Made by a program: the position numbers and the translations under genes
IMG/VR virus record: IMGVR_UViG_3300025671_006165
Location: 1-20,372 of that record
Strand: one strand, 5' to 3'
Origin: a virus
Length of the DNA stretch: 20,372 nucleotides
Notes under the pieces: generated by a model
Databases searched by the model: none
What the model saw: only the letters and a program-made list of their open reading frames with translations
Told to the model about the DNA's origin: nothing
Shown: one piece after another, positions 8,353 to 17,936 of the stretch
How positions within the stretch are numbered: position 1 is the stretch's first letter
Layout of the letters: the number at the start of each line of letters is the position of its first letter

Positions 8353-10151
8353 TATCCTCCGATCATACGGTCAAATTGATCTATAGAACTAAACAAATAA
8401 CTTAGATCGTTACGTTCTTGTATACCTCTCTGTTGTGCTTGTAGCTGTGGTTCAAATTTTTCTTCTGCAAATGCAGCAAGCTCTTCACCTGCTGTTGATG
8501 GTATAGATATTTCTGTTGGCGCACCAGGAAATAATCTTTCAGCTAAATCTAAATTCTTTTGATACTCTGCAGTAGCTGTATCGTAATCTTTATCTGCTTG
8601 TATGTAAAAGTCAGAAAACGCTACAAGTTCTGCGTCTGTAAGTTTACGTGTAACACCTGCAGATTTAAGTGCTGCGTCTATCTGATCTTTAATAAATCCT
8701 GGTGATGGTGTTTGATACACTTTAGGTGTAAGTGGTGGTTTTTTAAAGTAACGTTCTTTTTCTGCATTTAGTTGTGTATATACATCTATCATGTTTAAGT
8801 TAGCGTCAACCATTGCACTATACATTGCACCTGCTGTTTTATCTTGCCATGCACCTTGCTCTAAGAAAAAATCTTCTACTCCTAAATAGCCTGATTGCAT
8901 AAGATCTGTTTGTACTGCTTTTATTTCTTGTGGTGCTAATGAGATCCAGGATATTTTTTGTGTATTGTTTAGTCCTGGACCTTGTCCTGATATGTGATCT
9001 GTTGCGCCATAAAACTGTTCTTCTGGAATACTACCTGCATATATCTGTTCTGGAAGTAATGCGTCTTTCATCTGTGACGCTGTTGGTTCTCCATCTTTAA
9101 ATGCGTCTGCTAAATCTGGTTGTTTATATATTGCATAGTCTGGTGTAATACCACCGAATATGTCATACTCTGGTGCAGCAGCTAAACTTGTATTGTAATC
9201 TAACCAACCATCTAATGCTGCTTGTGCAGAGTCTTTAGTACCTCCTGCAAATATCAATTCTTTTGTAGGATCTTCTGCTATCTCATCTTCTAGCAATAAC
9301 AATTCATCTCTACTTAAAGTTTTCACTTCACCTACAGATGAACCGTCTGGTGTCTTAGTTCCTATTGCTACACTAAATGTATCTCCTATATCTAAGTCTG
9401 TATTAAATTTACCTTCAGAACTATACGATTCTACAGCTTTTAAGTACTCACCATCTACTGGTTCCCATGTATTTGTTTCTTCATTAAGTCTCATTGCAGG
9501 TCTTGTTAATATAGTTGGTTTTGCAAAACCAGGATATTTTCTATAGTTCTTACCTTCTATAGGATAAAAACCTTCGCCTAAACTAACAGGTGCATTGTTT
9601 CTAAAGTATTCATCTAAATCCTCTGTAACATATATTGTTCCGCCTTCACCTTGTGGTGGTCGTATAACAACACCTAATAAACCTGTATCTTCGTATATCT
9701 TATCTAGTTTTATATTTAAATATTCATAGTATTTTTCTGAAGCACCTGGAGAACCTGCACCTTTTAAACCTGCTGCAATATCTAGTCCTGCGTAAATATC
9801 TTCATTTCTTTTTTTGTCTTCATCAGTCTGTGCTGTTTTCCAATCTGATACGCCATATAATTGTGACACTGCATTGTTTAATGCTTTGTTAAAAGTATTA
9901 AGTGGTGTACGTGATGTTCTTCTTCTATCTACTTCTCCATAAGGCATATTAAATTGTATAAGATCATTAGACATATTTGCACCTACAGTGTCGTACACAT
10001 TAAGTTCTGTGTAAACTTTTGCTATAAATACTTGATCTGGTATTTCTTGACTAACTAAATCTTGTAATATATTTGTTATTTCTTCGTCTGGTGCAAAACC
10101 TCTAAGTGCAATAATGCTATCTACAAAACCTTGCTTAAAATCTTTGTCCAT
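8352..10151 (-). CDS. Virion-associated protein of unknown function, 599 residues
   Basis: The ATG at 10151 overlaps the stop of the 1794-residue gene (TAATG), with AGAGG about 7 nt upstream; the gene ends TAATG into the 1780-residue gene. There is no signal peptide or membrane helix. The N-terminal 130 residues are helical, 150-350 mixed with many Gly/Pro turns, and the C-terminus is a long charged helical region. LMQSGYLG (417-424) followed by GAWQDKTAGAMYSAMVDAN (433-451) resembles the small G-Y-L-G...G-x-W-x-x-x-T-x-x-A repeat of peptidoglycan-binding-like modules, and is followed by a basic/Pro linker and KLTDAELVAFSDF (503-515). I remember this same series from uncharacterised phage structural proteins beside giant virion proteins; no biochemical role is known to me. 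It probably assembles with the two flanking giants. Confidence 0.85.
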   Translation of the reverse strand: MDKDFKQGFVDSIIALRGFAPDEEITNILQDLVSQEIPDQVFIAKVYTELNVYDTVGANMSNDLIQFNMPYGEVDRRRTSRTPLNTFNKALNNAVSQLYGVSDWKTAQTDEDKKRNEDIYAGLDIAAGLKGAGSPGASEKYYEYLNIKLDKIYEDTGLLGVVIRPPQGEGGTIYVTEDLDEYFRNNAPVSLGEGFYPIEGKNYRKYPGFAKPTILTRPAMRLNEETNTWEPVDGEYLKAVESYSSEGKFNTDLDIGDTFSVAIGTKTPDGSSVGEVKTLSRDELLLLEDEIAEDPTKELIFAGGTKDSAQAALDGWLDYNTSLAAAPEYDIFGGITPDYAIYKQPDLADAFKDGEPTASQMKDALLPEQIYAGSIPEEQFYGATDHISGQGPGLNNTQKISWISLAPQEIKAVQTDLMQSGYLGVEDFFLEQGAWQDKTAGAMYSAMVDANLNMIDVYTQLNAEKERYFKKPPLTPKVYQTPSPGFIKDQIDAALKSAGVTRKLTDAELVAFSDFYIQADKDYDTATAEYQKNLDLAERLFPGAPTEISIPSTAGEELAAFAEEKFEPQLQAQQRGIQERNDLSYLFSSIDQFDRMIGG

Positions 10152-13100
10152 TAAATATCCTCTGTATCAGGTAACTGTGGTAAGTATACACCGTATTCTT
10201 TAAGTGTATCATAATCGTATTGCAAATCCTCTAAGAAATCTGTACGTTCCTGGAATAATGGAAGCAATACACGTTCAGCTACAACCTGGAAATCTGGATT
10301 ACTATTTATCAATGTACCTATAAGATCACGTAATTGTTGTCTTTCTTTTAATAATGTACGTGATGTACGCCAACCATTCTTGGATAATCCTGCTCTAAGT
10401 GATCTCTTTTCTAATGTATTAATTAAACTAAACACTACTTGTAAGTCTTTACCTACTGGTGTACCAGATAACTTAGAACTGTTTTTCCAATCTTTTAGTT
10501 CTTCAAACTGCATTTCTAATGTAGATGTTTGCGGTAATCCTGGTATTGTAGCGTCAAATCCAGGAAACTTTTGTTTAGCTAAATCTCTATGGAATGCTAA
10601 CTCTCTATTACGTACTAAGTTTTGATAAGGATCTGTTATATCGTATGTCTGTAATGTAGATACACGCTTTTCTTCCATATAAAACTGACCTAGTCTTTGG
10701 TTACGTTTAGCTAACCATTCTTCTGGTTTGAGTGGCTCTCTTTGTTCATTAGCAATAGTTCTTACGTATGCTTCATAATCAAAAGGACCACCACCGCCTT
10801 GTGGTATTGCATACTGTGCAGTAAATGTATACTGTTCAAATATCTCTGGATTTTCTTTTTGAAACTTAACACCACGTTCATCTACTGGTCTAGGTTCTAC
10901 TACAACTGTTTTAGGTGTAGCAATGTCAATAGGATTAAATCCAAACTCATCTATAAAATATTTAGTAGCAGAATAATTATCGCCAGGTGCATATAAGAAT
11001 CTACCTGTAATTGGATCTTTAGGTGGTGTCTCTAATAACTCTCTATACCTATCTGATAATATTTGCATAGAATAAATATGACCTGCATTCTTTTCATTAC
11101 CAATATCAAAACGTGGATTAAGTCCTACTGGACCAACAAACTGTGATATAGCTTTTATAAGTGTTAAACCTTTTGCAATAGATCGTGCTTCTTTCATTAA
11201 CTCATCTTGTTGTCCTGCGGTTCTGTCATCTCTACCATCAGCTTTGAGTATTCTGTAAACATCAATAGTTGTGTTAGAAGCAATACGTGTTATTTCGTTT
11301 TGACCTACATCTTCGTTATATGCGTACAATGCCTGGTATGTATTACGTAACCATGCAGGTACACCTGCTGCAGCAATAAGATCTCCTGCAGATCGTACAT
11401 CTGGCAAACCATAAGGAAACAAAACTTTTTTAGCTTCATCAAAGTTAGGACTTGCGTTTACAAAAAAGCTAGCAGGTATAGCAACTGCAGGTCCAATACC
11501 TGGTACTACTTCTAATGCTAAGTTAAGTGATCCTGCATAACCTGGTAATCTGACACCAACATTCCTATCTTCACCAAATAATCTATCGGATACAAGATCA
11601 TCTATAAGCGGATAATAAAATACTTCTTCACCAGTAACTTCATCTTCTCCCAAAAATCCTTCACCTTCTACTGGACTAAATGGATTACTAGCACGTGCAG
11701 CGTTAACTGTCACTTGACCTCTACGTAATATCTCTGGGTTTTCTTTTAATAGCTTTGCCCATGTAGTCATAATCTCTATATATGCTTCACCGAATGGGAA
11801 TATACCACGTAAGTTATATGCTAGTTTTTTACGTTTAGTTAAGTCATACAATAGCTCTTGCACTTCTGTCAAAGCTCTAGCTTTTGCTATTCTATCAATT
11901 AAATCAACGTCACCAGATTTATCTGTAAATCCTAGTAACTCTGCTTTTTCTTTCATGTTGTTGTTAAATACTTCTTGTACATCATCTATCTCTGATTCTA
12001 TGTCAAATATATCTTCTGCTAAATCATCTACACGTTTTTTAACATTTGCAGGTACTATGTCATCTTCGTATGTAACTCCTGATCCGTATGTACCAGTTAT
12101 ATCAAGTTCTAGTTTCATAAGTTCTTCTTGTTTGTCTGTTAACTTTTCTTCTAGTCTTGATCGTTTTCTATTTAGTGCTAGAGATAAATTCTCAAACTCT
12201 TCATCAAGATCTTCAAATCCTAAACCTAATGCTGTATCTTTTTCATTAAGTTCTTTAACTTTACGTTGAAACATATCTATGTTTATCTCTGTATCTGCTT
12301 TACGTAGTTTTTGTGCAGGCAATCCTATGTCAGCTCTAAATGTAGCTAACATGTTTTCTCCAGGTAAACTTGCATTTAATGCACCTGCAACTTTTATTTC
12401 TTTACCATCAATAGAATATGTACCACCTTCTAACATAACTTGTCTCATCTTGCCTGACATGTATGGAAGAAGATCGTATATAGTTCTCCAATATGCTTGT
12501 CTAAATACTGGTGATCTTGACGCGTTATCTGTTCTTTGTCCCATTAATGCGTCGAATGCTTTGTTTGTATAAAACTCTAATTTACCAACATTGTCTATAT
12601 AATCTGTTTTACCAACAGCAACTACGTTAGGAAGATCGTTAATGTATTCATCAGACATTAGTGTTTTCTTTACAGATTTATATAATGTTTGATCACCATT
12701 TTTTATGCTGTCAAAAAAATCATCTAATGTTTCATCAACATATTGCTTACCGTCTAATCTGTTTAATCTGTTACGCAACAACATTTCAAGTATGTTGTTA
12801 TTTGCTGTTTTTTCTACTGACAATGGGAATGGAGTTTTAGCAAAATCTAATTCATCAATGTTTATTCTTTTACCTAAATCCTCTAATACATCTAAGTTTT
12901 GGTCAAAAGATCCACCTGCTAACTGATTTACTCTAGCTGTAATAGATTCTGCATAAGCATATCTACCACCTGCAGTATTCATTCTTGATCTATATGTAGG
13001 ACCACCTGCACTATATGCTTCTATAATTTCTGTAGCACGTGAACTAGATCCTTCAACAAACTCTTTTAATCTAGCGTCTCTTTGTTTTTTAGTTAAGGCA

Positions 13101-15535
13101 CCTCTGTATAAAAAGTTAAATAATCTGTCATAGTGTAAATGTGCTATCTCACGTACAATACCATCATCAAAATATTTTTGTATAAGTCTAGGTTGTGTCT
13201 CTTGGTTACGTAATGCGTCTTCTTTTGTAACAACGTCCATAGGGTGTACACCAGGTTTTTTACGTCTCCTACCTGCTTTGTATGCACCACCAAATAAATA
13301 GTCAAAGTTGCTAGATCCATATCTACGTGAACTAGCTTGCTGCCACTCTAATGCTTCATCTAGTGGATTACCTAACAAATCTGCAAACTTTACATTTTTG
13401 CTAGTCCATCTTGCAGCTTCTGTCGTGTTAGGTTTTTTAAGTAATCCCAGTGACAATACTGACAATGGTCGTGAAAATATATTGTCATAACCACGTGTGT
13501 ACATACGTAGCTGCTCTTCTCCTACAACACGAAGTAACCAGGCACCACGTAACAATACAAATGGTTTCCAAAAGTCTGAATAATAACTATCTATAATTTT
13601 AGACATTGTACCTGCACGTATATTGGCAGGTAACTTACTAAACATATCTATTCCTGCTTCTGACGCTTTAGCTCTTATTAATGACATAGAGTTCATAGCT
13701 TTTGCTAATTGTCCAGGATCAGGTAAAGGTATTGTTCTGTTAATAAACTCTGTAAGTAAATGTGGATCTGGATTTACAAATGCTTTGTTATCTACAATTG
13801 TTTGACTAATCTTTGCACCTGGATTAGCAACATTGTTACCTGTAACTGCGTCAATAAAATATGCGCGTAGCTCTGGTAGATAATCTTCAAAGATTCTACT
13901 AAATGTAAATGCGTCTTCTTTATTTACACCATACTTTTCTACTAAATCATCAGTAGCGTATGTAACCATATCTTTTACAACATTAAATAATCCTGTCTGA
14001 TCACCATCTTCAAGTCTTACTGCTCTGTTAATTATCTGATCTTTAGCAACAGGATCTACAGTTGTTTGATCTAGCCAACCTTTTATGTTTGTTACTGCGT
14101 CATCTAACTGGTTACTATCTACGTATCTGTATGGAAACTCACCTGCGTATGTAGATAATATTCTTGCTGATCTATTAGGACTATCCATAAGTTTTGTCTT
14201 AATAACTTTTTTTGCACCAAATAATTTACCAGTACCTTTAGGTACGCCACCTAATAATTCTTCTGTAGCACCACCTAAAAATCTACCTATAGCACCTACT
14301 GTTGGTGCTTGACCTGTACCAAAAGGACCAAAAGGATCTTCTAAAAATTCTGTAATAAGATTAGACATAAGTTCACGTTTTTCATCTGCAGATTTTGTAA
14401 AGTCTTGTGATATATCCATAAATGAAGCAATAGCTTCTCTGTCTGTTATGCCAGTAAGTTCTATAAATTTATTAGGACTATCTAATTCTGACATGTAATT
14501 TATAAGTTGTTTACCACCAGGATCTTTAGATAAATAATTAGAAATAGATCTACCAGACATAAATGGTAGTCCCCAACCTTTATTAACTGCACCTATGTAT
14601 TCTTTTTGTGCTTTAGTTAACTTGTCAGGTTCTATCTTCTGTAATTCTTTTACAAGATAATCTGGTACTTTTAATGCTTTTCTACTTTTAGCAAAAGCAC
14701 CTAATCCTAATGTCATATAGTTTGCAGGATCTAAGAACAATGCTTTACCTGCGTCTAATACACCAGATATAACATTAAATGGTCTACTGTTTGGTTCTGC
14801 AACTTGTAATGCAATAGTTCTACCTAATGATATAGGTGCAGTACCGTATTGACTTGTAATAGTAAAGTTCTCATTACCTTCTTGCATACTTCTGTCTATG
14901 TCAGTTATTGGTGTACCTAAGTAATTTTGTATAACTTGTTGCGCTCTACCTTGATCAAAACCAGAACGTATCATGTACTGGTACTCATCATAAAATTTAG
15001 ATTGTGGATTCTCTGGATCAAATACTTCTGATACTGGCAAAAATCCTTCGCCTAAATTTACTTTTGAACCTTTATTAAGTTCTCCTATAAGTTGTTTAAC
15101 TGTTGACTTACCTGATTGTTTGTATGCTTCTTTAAATGTTAAATTTTCTGCATTGTCTCCAAACGTAGAAGCAATAAAAGAGTTGATAGGTCTATCTACT
15201 GTTGTTCTGTATAAATCTTCTAAACCTAAAAATCCTAAACGTACACCTGCTTGCAACGGATCAAAAACTTTATCTAATACTGTTTTACTGTTAGATTGTG
15301 CAATCATCTTAGATATGTCATTTAACACGGTTGCTTCTGGTTTAACTTGTAATGTTGTTAATGCAGTAATAACATCTGGTGAAAAGTTAGGATATGCTTG
15401 TGAAATAGAACTTGCACGCATAGCGTCTTCTTTAGTTATAGATTGTTTAGCACGTTTATATGTTGCTTGTCTACGTTGTAGTTCTTGATAAAACTCTTGC
15501 TCTTGTGCAGGATTATCTCTATGAAATTCTGCCAT
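10151..15535 (-). CDS. Giant virion/ejection protein of unknown function, 1794 residues
   Basis: The ATG at 15535 overlaps the upstream stop as TAATG without a clear Shine-Dalgarno, so initiation probably depends on the upstream gene; the gene ends TAATG into the next. The protein is mostly helical. Hydrophobic or amphipathic patches occur at about 93-108 (LQAGVRLGFLGLEDLY), 255-285 and 1335-1360 (a PGIGPAVAIPASFF stretch). Two charged heptad-like segments at about 1105-1145 and 1165-1200 look coiled-coil. Segment 1244-1272, GIFPFGEAYIEIMTTW then LLKENPEIL, recalls a PFxEAxxEI..TW..LL..NP pattern I remember from very large phage virion proteins. No enzyme motif is obvious. It follows the portal and two small genes, the place where ejected inner proteins or a tape measure may sit; hydrophobic patches plus long helices suit a protein that forms a conduit. 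The function is unproven. Confidence 0.85.
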   Translation of the reverse strand: MAEFHRDNPAQEQEFYQELQRRQATYKRAKQSITKEDAMRASSISQAYPNFSPDVITALTTLQVKPEATVLNDISKMIAQSNSKTVLDKVFDPLQAGVRLGFLGLEDLYRTTVDRPINSFIASTFGDNAENLTFKEAYKQSGKSTVKQLIGELNKGSKVNLGEGFLPVSEVFDPENPQSKFYDEYQYMIRSGFDQGRAQQVIQNYLGTPITDIDRSMQEGNENFTITSQYGTAPISLGRTIALQVAEPNSRPFNVISGVLDAGKALFLDPANYMTLGLGAFAKSRKALKVPDYLVKELQKIEPDKLTKAQKEYIGAVNKGWGLPFMSGRSISNYLSKDPGGKQLINYMSELDSPNKFIELTGITDREAIASFMDISQDFTKSADEKRELMSNLITEFLEDPFGPFGTGQAPTVGAIGRFLGGATEELLGGVPKGTGKLFGAKKVIKTKLMDSPNRSARILSTYAGEFPYRYVDSNQLDDAVTNIKGWLDQTTVDPVAKDQIINRAVRLEDGDQTGLFNVVKDMVTYATDDLVEKYGVNKEDAFTFSRIFEDYLPELRAYFIDAVTGNNVANPGAKISQTIVDNKAFVNPDPHLLTEFINRTIPLPDPGQLAKAMNSMSLIRAKASEAGIDMFSKLPANIRAGTMSKIIDSYYSDFWKPFVLLRGAWLLRVVGEEQLRMYTRGYDNIFSRPLSVLSLGLLKKPNTTEAARWTSKNVKFADLLGNPLDEALEWQQASSRRYGSSNFDYLFGGAYKAGRRRKKPGVHPMDVVTKEDALRNQETQPRLIQKYFDDGIVREIAHLHYDRLFNFLYRGALTKKQRDARLKEFVEGSSSRATEIIEAYSAGGPTYRSRMNTAGGRYAYAESITARVNQLAGGSFDQNLDVLEDLGKRINIDELDFAKTPFPLSVEKTANNNILEMLLRNRLNRLDGKQYVDETLDDFFDSIKNGDQTLYKSVKKTLMSDEYINDLPNVVAVGKTDYIDNVGKLEFYTNKAFDALMGQRTDNASRSPVFRQAYWRTIYDLLPYMSGKMRQVMLEGGTYSIDGKEIKVAGALNASLPGENMLATFRADIGLPAQKLRKADTEINIDMFQRKVKELNEKDTALGLGFEDLDEEFENLSLALNRKRSRLEEKLTDKQEELMKLELDITGTYGSGVTYEDDIVPANVKKRVDDLAEDIFDIESEIDDVQEVFNNNMKEKAELLGFTDKSGDVDLIDRIAKARALTEVQELLYDLTKRKKLAYNLRGIFPFGEAYIEIMTTWAKLLKENPEILRRGQVTVNAARASNPFSPVEGEGFLGEDEVTGEEVFYYPLIDDLVSDRLFGEDRNVGVRLPGYAGSLNLALEVVPGIGPAVAIPASFFVNASPNFDEAKKVLFPYGLPDVRSAGDLIAAAGVPAWLRNTYQALYAYNEDVGQNEITRIASNTTIDVYRILKADGRDDRTAGQQDELMKEARSIAKGLTLIKAISQFVGPVGLNPRFDIGNEKNAGHIYSMQILSDRYRELLETPPKDPITGRFLYAPGDNYSATKYFIDEFGFNPIDIATPKTVVVEPRPVDERGVKFQKENPEIFEQYTFTAQYAIPQGGGGPFDYEAYVRTIANEQREPLKPEEWLAKRNQRLGQFYMEEKRVSTLQTYDITDPYQNLVRNRELAFHRDLAKQKFPGFDATIPGLPQTSTLEMQFEELKDWKNSSKLSGTPVGKDLQVVFSLINTLEKRSLRAGLSKNGWRTSRTLLKERQQLRDLIGTLINSNPDFQVVAERVLLPLFQERTDFLEDLQYDYDTLKEYGVYLPQLPDTEDI

Positions 15536-15990
15536 TAGATATTACGCTGCGTTCTACCTATCTGCCTATCAGAAGCAAATTTTAGTAAACCTAAAAGCTC
15601 TGCAGTAGGATTAACTTCTGCCATTGCACGTATTAACATTACGTCATCTGGTTCTAAAAATTGATCTTCCATTGGTGGACGTGAATACGCATTCAAATCA
15701 TCTTCTCCTGGTGCAAATACATCTGCAATACCAGGTGATACTCCACCTAATTGTTGTGGCTGCGCTTGTGGTGCAGCAAACGTAGTTTGTGGTTGCTCTA
15801 TATTTCCTTGTCTAACTTGTTCTACAAGTGCAGCTTCTTCACCTGCTGACTCATTAACCATACCTCTTACATCATCTATTGTTGGTGCGGCACCGTCAGT
15901 TCTTCTAGCTAATCTACCTGGACCGCTTACTGCAGCAGGTCTCTTAACTCCACCTCTTCTACCACGACTTCTACTACTGCCATTCGCCAT
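15535..15990 (-). CDS. Small structural-context protein of unknown function, 151 residues
   Basis: The frame is open up to a TTG at 16011, but I chose the ATG at 15990 because AGGAGGG at 15996-16002 sits 5 nt upstream; the TTG lies on the far side of that Shine-Dalgarno. The first 33 residues are strongly basic (MANGSSRSRGRRGG followed by KRP and ARR), suggesting nucleic-acid or acidic-partner contact. The middle is Ala/Gln/Pro-rich and low in complexity, and the C-terminal 45 residues (LEPDDVMLIRAMAEVNPTAE onward) are helical. The gene overlaps the preceding small gene by 17 bp and ends TAATG with the giant gene. Its position after the portal could suit a scaffold, head-completion protein or chaperone, but nothing in the sequence settles this. 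Confidence 0.8.
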   Translation of the reverse strand: MANGSSRSRGRRGGVKRPAAVSGPGRLARRTDGAAPTIDDVRGMVNESAGEEAALVEQVRQGNIEQPQTTFAAPQAQPQQLGGVSPGIADVFAPGEDDLNAYSRPPMEDQFLEPDDVMLIRAMAEVNPTAELLGLLKFASDRQIGRTQRNI

Positions 15991-16195
15991 TAAAGCCCTC
16001 CTGTTGTCCAAAAAATATAATTAAGCCATTTGGTATGTATTGTACAGTCATTCCTTGTGGCATGTCAGATATTATTGGTTCATCTGTGTATATTTCATCT
16101 TCGTAATCAGCAATTGCTTCTTGTGTTTTTTGCCATACATCAACTAAGCAGTTGTTGACAATATCGCTAAATTCGTAATCTAATGGTTTAGGCAC
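15974..16195 (-). CDS. Small acidic hypothetical protein, 73 residues
   Basis: It starts MPKPLDYEFSDIV. Two GTG codons are possible, at 16204 and 16195. The inner one is preferred because AGGAGG at 16204-16209 lies 8 nt before it, whereas that Shine-Dalgarno almost touches the outer GTG. The gene overlaps the portal end by 8 bp and the next gene by 17 bp, an arrangement typical of a real small gene between two structural genes. The protein is acidic (DYEDEIYTDE), contains a hydrophobic patch near the C-terminus (YIPNGLIIFF) and has one Cys; no domain is recognised. A head-to-tail adaptor or packaging accessory is conceivable from position only. Confidence 0.7.
   Translation of the reverse strand: MPKPLDYEFSDIVNNCLVDVWQKTQEAIADYEDEIYTDEPIISDMPQGMTVQYIPNGLIIFFGQQEGFNGEWQ
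15996..16002 (-). promoter_or_regulatory. Ribosome binding site deciding the start of the 151-residue gene
   Basis: AGGAGGG on the minus strand sits 5 nt before the ATG at 15990 and lies inside the preceding small gene. It rules against the upstream in-frame TTG at 16011, whose coding sequence would contain this site. Confidence 0.75.
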
Positions 16196-17936
16196 CTTGC
16201 ACACCTCCTAAGAGTAATGATCTTATATCTGGTGCAGGACCTTGTGGTACTGGTTGTCCACCGCCCATCATTTGTTCAAGTAACGCAGCTTCACCTTCTG
16301 GTACTTCTGGTTCTTCTGCTGTATAAAATTTATCTAGTATTGATTGCATAGAGTTAGGATTTTTATAAATCTGTACTAACGCCATTGTTGCTTTAGGATC
16401 ACCTTGACTTGCTTGTACCTTTAATGTTTCAAACAAAGTACGTTCTGCTTCGTCTTTTAATATTCTGTCGTTGATCTTTTGTACATTATCAAGTCCGTCC
16501 ATGTTTTCTTGTAATGTCTCTTTGTCAATTATTCCTGCTTGCAATAACTGTAAACCAGAGACAATCTTTGTTGGTTCATCAAATCCTGCCATGACTCCAT
16601 ACACACGTCTAGTCTTGTACATACCTTGTATGTCTGTGCTAGGTGTATATTGTTCTGCATACGCTGTGCCTTTAAGATAACCTGCTAATGGTTTTTTCTT
16701 GTTACCATTTAATACTTCGTCCATCTCTAAACGTTTATAATCTAGTTCTTCTATTGCTGTTTTAAGTGCTAACTGATATTCTTTTACGTTTAGATCAACG
16801 GACGATAGTAACTCTTGTAATCCCCTACCTGTAACAAATGAGTTAGGAGATATAGCGTCATCACTAACTGGATAGCTTGATCCAACACGAAGTTGTCGTT
16901 CTATCCTGTCTATCTGTTGAAACAACTGATATGGAACATTGTTTGGTGGTTTAGCGACTTGTGAACCTGGTGTTAAATAGTTGACTGCAAATCTACCGCG
17001 CTTGTAGTTCCCACTCTCTAATTCACCAATAATATTCGTTTCTGTGAATACGCTGTCTTCCATAGCAATTATGGACAAGACGTTAATCTTTGCCATAGCT
17101 GCCATCAAACCTAGTACATGATCATACTGACCAGATAATCTATCAAAGCTAAATCTTTTAGATATAACAAAACGTGGACCTGATTTAAGAGGATTAGGTG
17201 TAAAGTCCAGAATTTGTTTTTGTTCTGGTAAAAATACGTAGGTACCATCTTCATCATAAAACTCTACAAGTTCTGTACCGTCAGCTAAATGATTATCCCA
17301 ACTTCTTTGAAATCCGTCATGGTATTTAAACTTACTATAACCTGATGGGAACTGACTTGACTCATCAACCATAACTTGTGCTTGTGGGTACATCTGTTTA
17401 ATAACAGCGTTAGGTACAAGTCTTATAAGTGCTAATTCTTTTGGATCTTGATCTGGTCCGTAATATCCTGGATAACAATCATAAGGATCACGTAGTTCTG
17501 CGTGTGGGTACATAATGCCATCTGGTGACATCTTTTGTCTTATGATCCATACACAAAAACCATAACCAGGCAACCATCTAGCTGCTTGTGGTAACTGCAT
17601 ATCCATTTTAGAATTGCTATCTAAGTTAGTAACTATACGTTCTAACTTCTCTGCTTTGTTTTTAGCACGTTCGCTATCTGCGTAAGCGTCTACCTTTATG
17701 TCTGGCATACGTCCTAATTTTTGTGCTAAGTGTTCTAAACCTGAATTTATAAGATTAGGTATTGGTAAATCAATGTCGTAATTCTTTGCGCTCTCACCTA
17801 ACAGTGCAGCAATACCATTGCTACCACCGTTCATAATGGATCTGACTCTATCACGATATTCATAGTGTCCACTATGTTCGTGCATTCCTTTTAGGTCGTC
17901 AGTCTTAATTAATAATTCGTCTGGGGTATACACCAT
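16188..17936 (-). CDS. Portal protein, 582 residues
   Basis: This is the dodecameric head-vertex ring through which DNA is packaged and ejected. I chose the ATG at 17936, which shares bases with the terminase stop (TAATG); a TTG two codons upstream at 17942 is open but less likely. GAGG lies about 10 nt upstream. Portal-like features in order: an N-terminal segment with NLINSGLEHLAQKLGRMP (61-78); a wing-like region WLPGYGFCVWIIR (121-133) followed by ELRDPYDCYPG (147-157); SFVTGRGLQELLSSVDL (366-382), the Gly/Arg helix region common in portals; then LLQAGIIDKETLQENM (464-479), resembling the C-terminal part of Gp6/SPP1-type portals. The tail (540-582) is Pro/Gly/Glu rich and probably flexible. 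Length and position directly after the terminase are typical. The family assignment rests on these motifs and context. Confidence 0.88.
   Translation of the reverse strand: MVYTPDELLIKTDDLKGMHEHSGHYEYRDRVRSIMNGGSNGIAALLGESAKNYDIDLPIPNLINSGLEHLAQKLGRMPDIKVDAYADSERAKNKAEKLERIVTNLDSNSKMDMQLPQAARWLPGYGFCVWIIRQKMSPDGIMYPHAELRDPYDCYPGYYGPDQDPKELALIRLVPNAVIKQMYPQAQVMVDESSQFPSGYSKFKYHDGFQRSWDNHLADGTELVEFYDEDGTYVFLPEQKQILDFTPNPLKSGPRFVISKRFSFDRLSGQYDHVLGLMAAMAKINVLSIIAMEDSVFTETNIIGELESGNYKRGRFAVNYLTPGSQVAKPPNNVPYQLFQQIDRIERQLRVGSSYPVSDDAISPNSFVTGRGLQELLSSVDLNVKEYQLALKTAIEELDYKRLEMDEVLNGNKKKPLAGYLKGTAYAEQYTPSTDIQGMYKTRRVYGVMAGFDEPTKIVSGLQLLQAGIIDKETLQENMDGLDNVQKINDRILKDEAERTLFETLKVQASQGDPKATMALVQIYKNPNSMQSILDKFYTAEEPEVPEGEAALLEQMMGGGQPVPQGPAPDIRSLLLGGVQGA
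16204..16209 (-). promoter_or_regulatory. Ribosome binding site deciding the start of the 73-residue gene
   Basis: AGGAGG on the minus strand is located within the last codons of the portal gene, 8 nt before the GTG at 16195. The earlier GTG at 16204 would overlap it by one base, so initiation at 16195 is more likely. Confidence 0.7.

Noticed and set aside
15120-15488. 122-codon plus-strand reading frame
   Set aside because: It lies wholly inside the N-terminal part of the 1794-residue gene; like the other plus-strand frames here it is a shadow in AT-rich coding DNA with no own signals.
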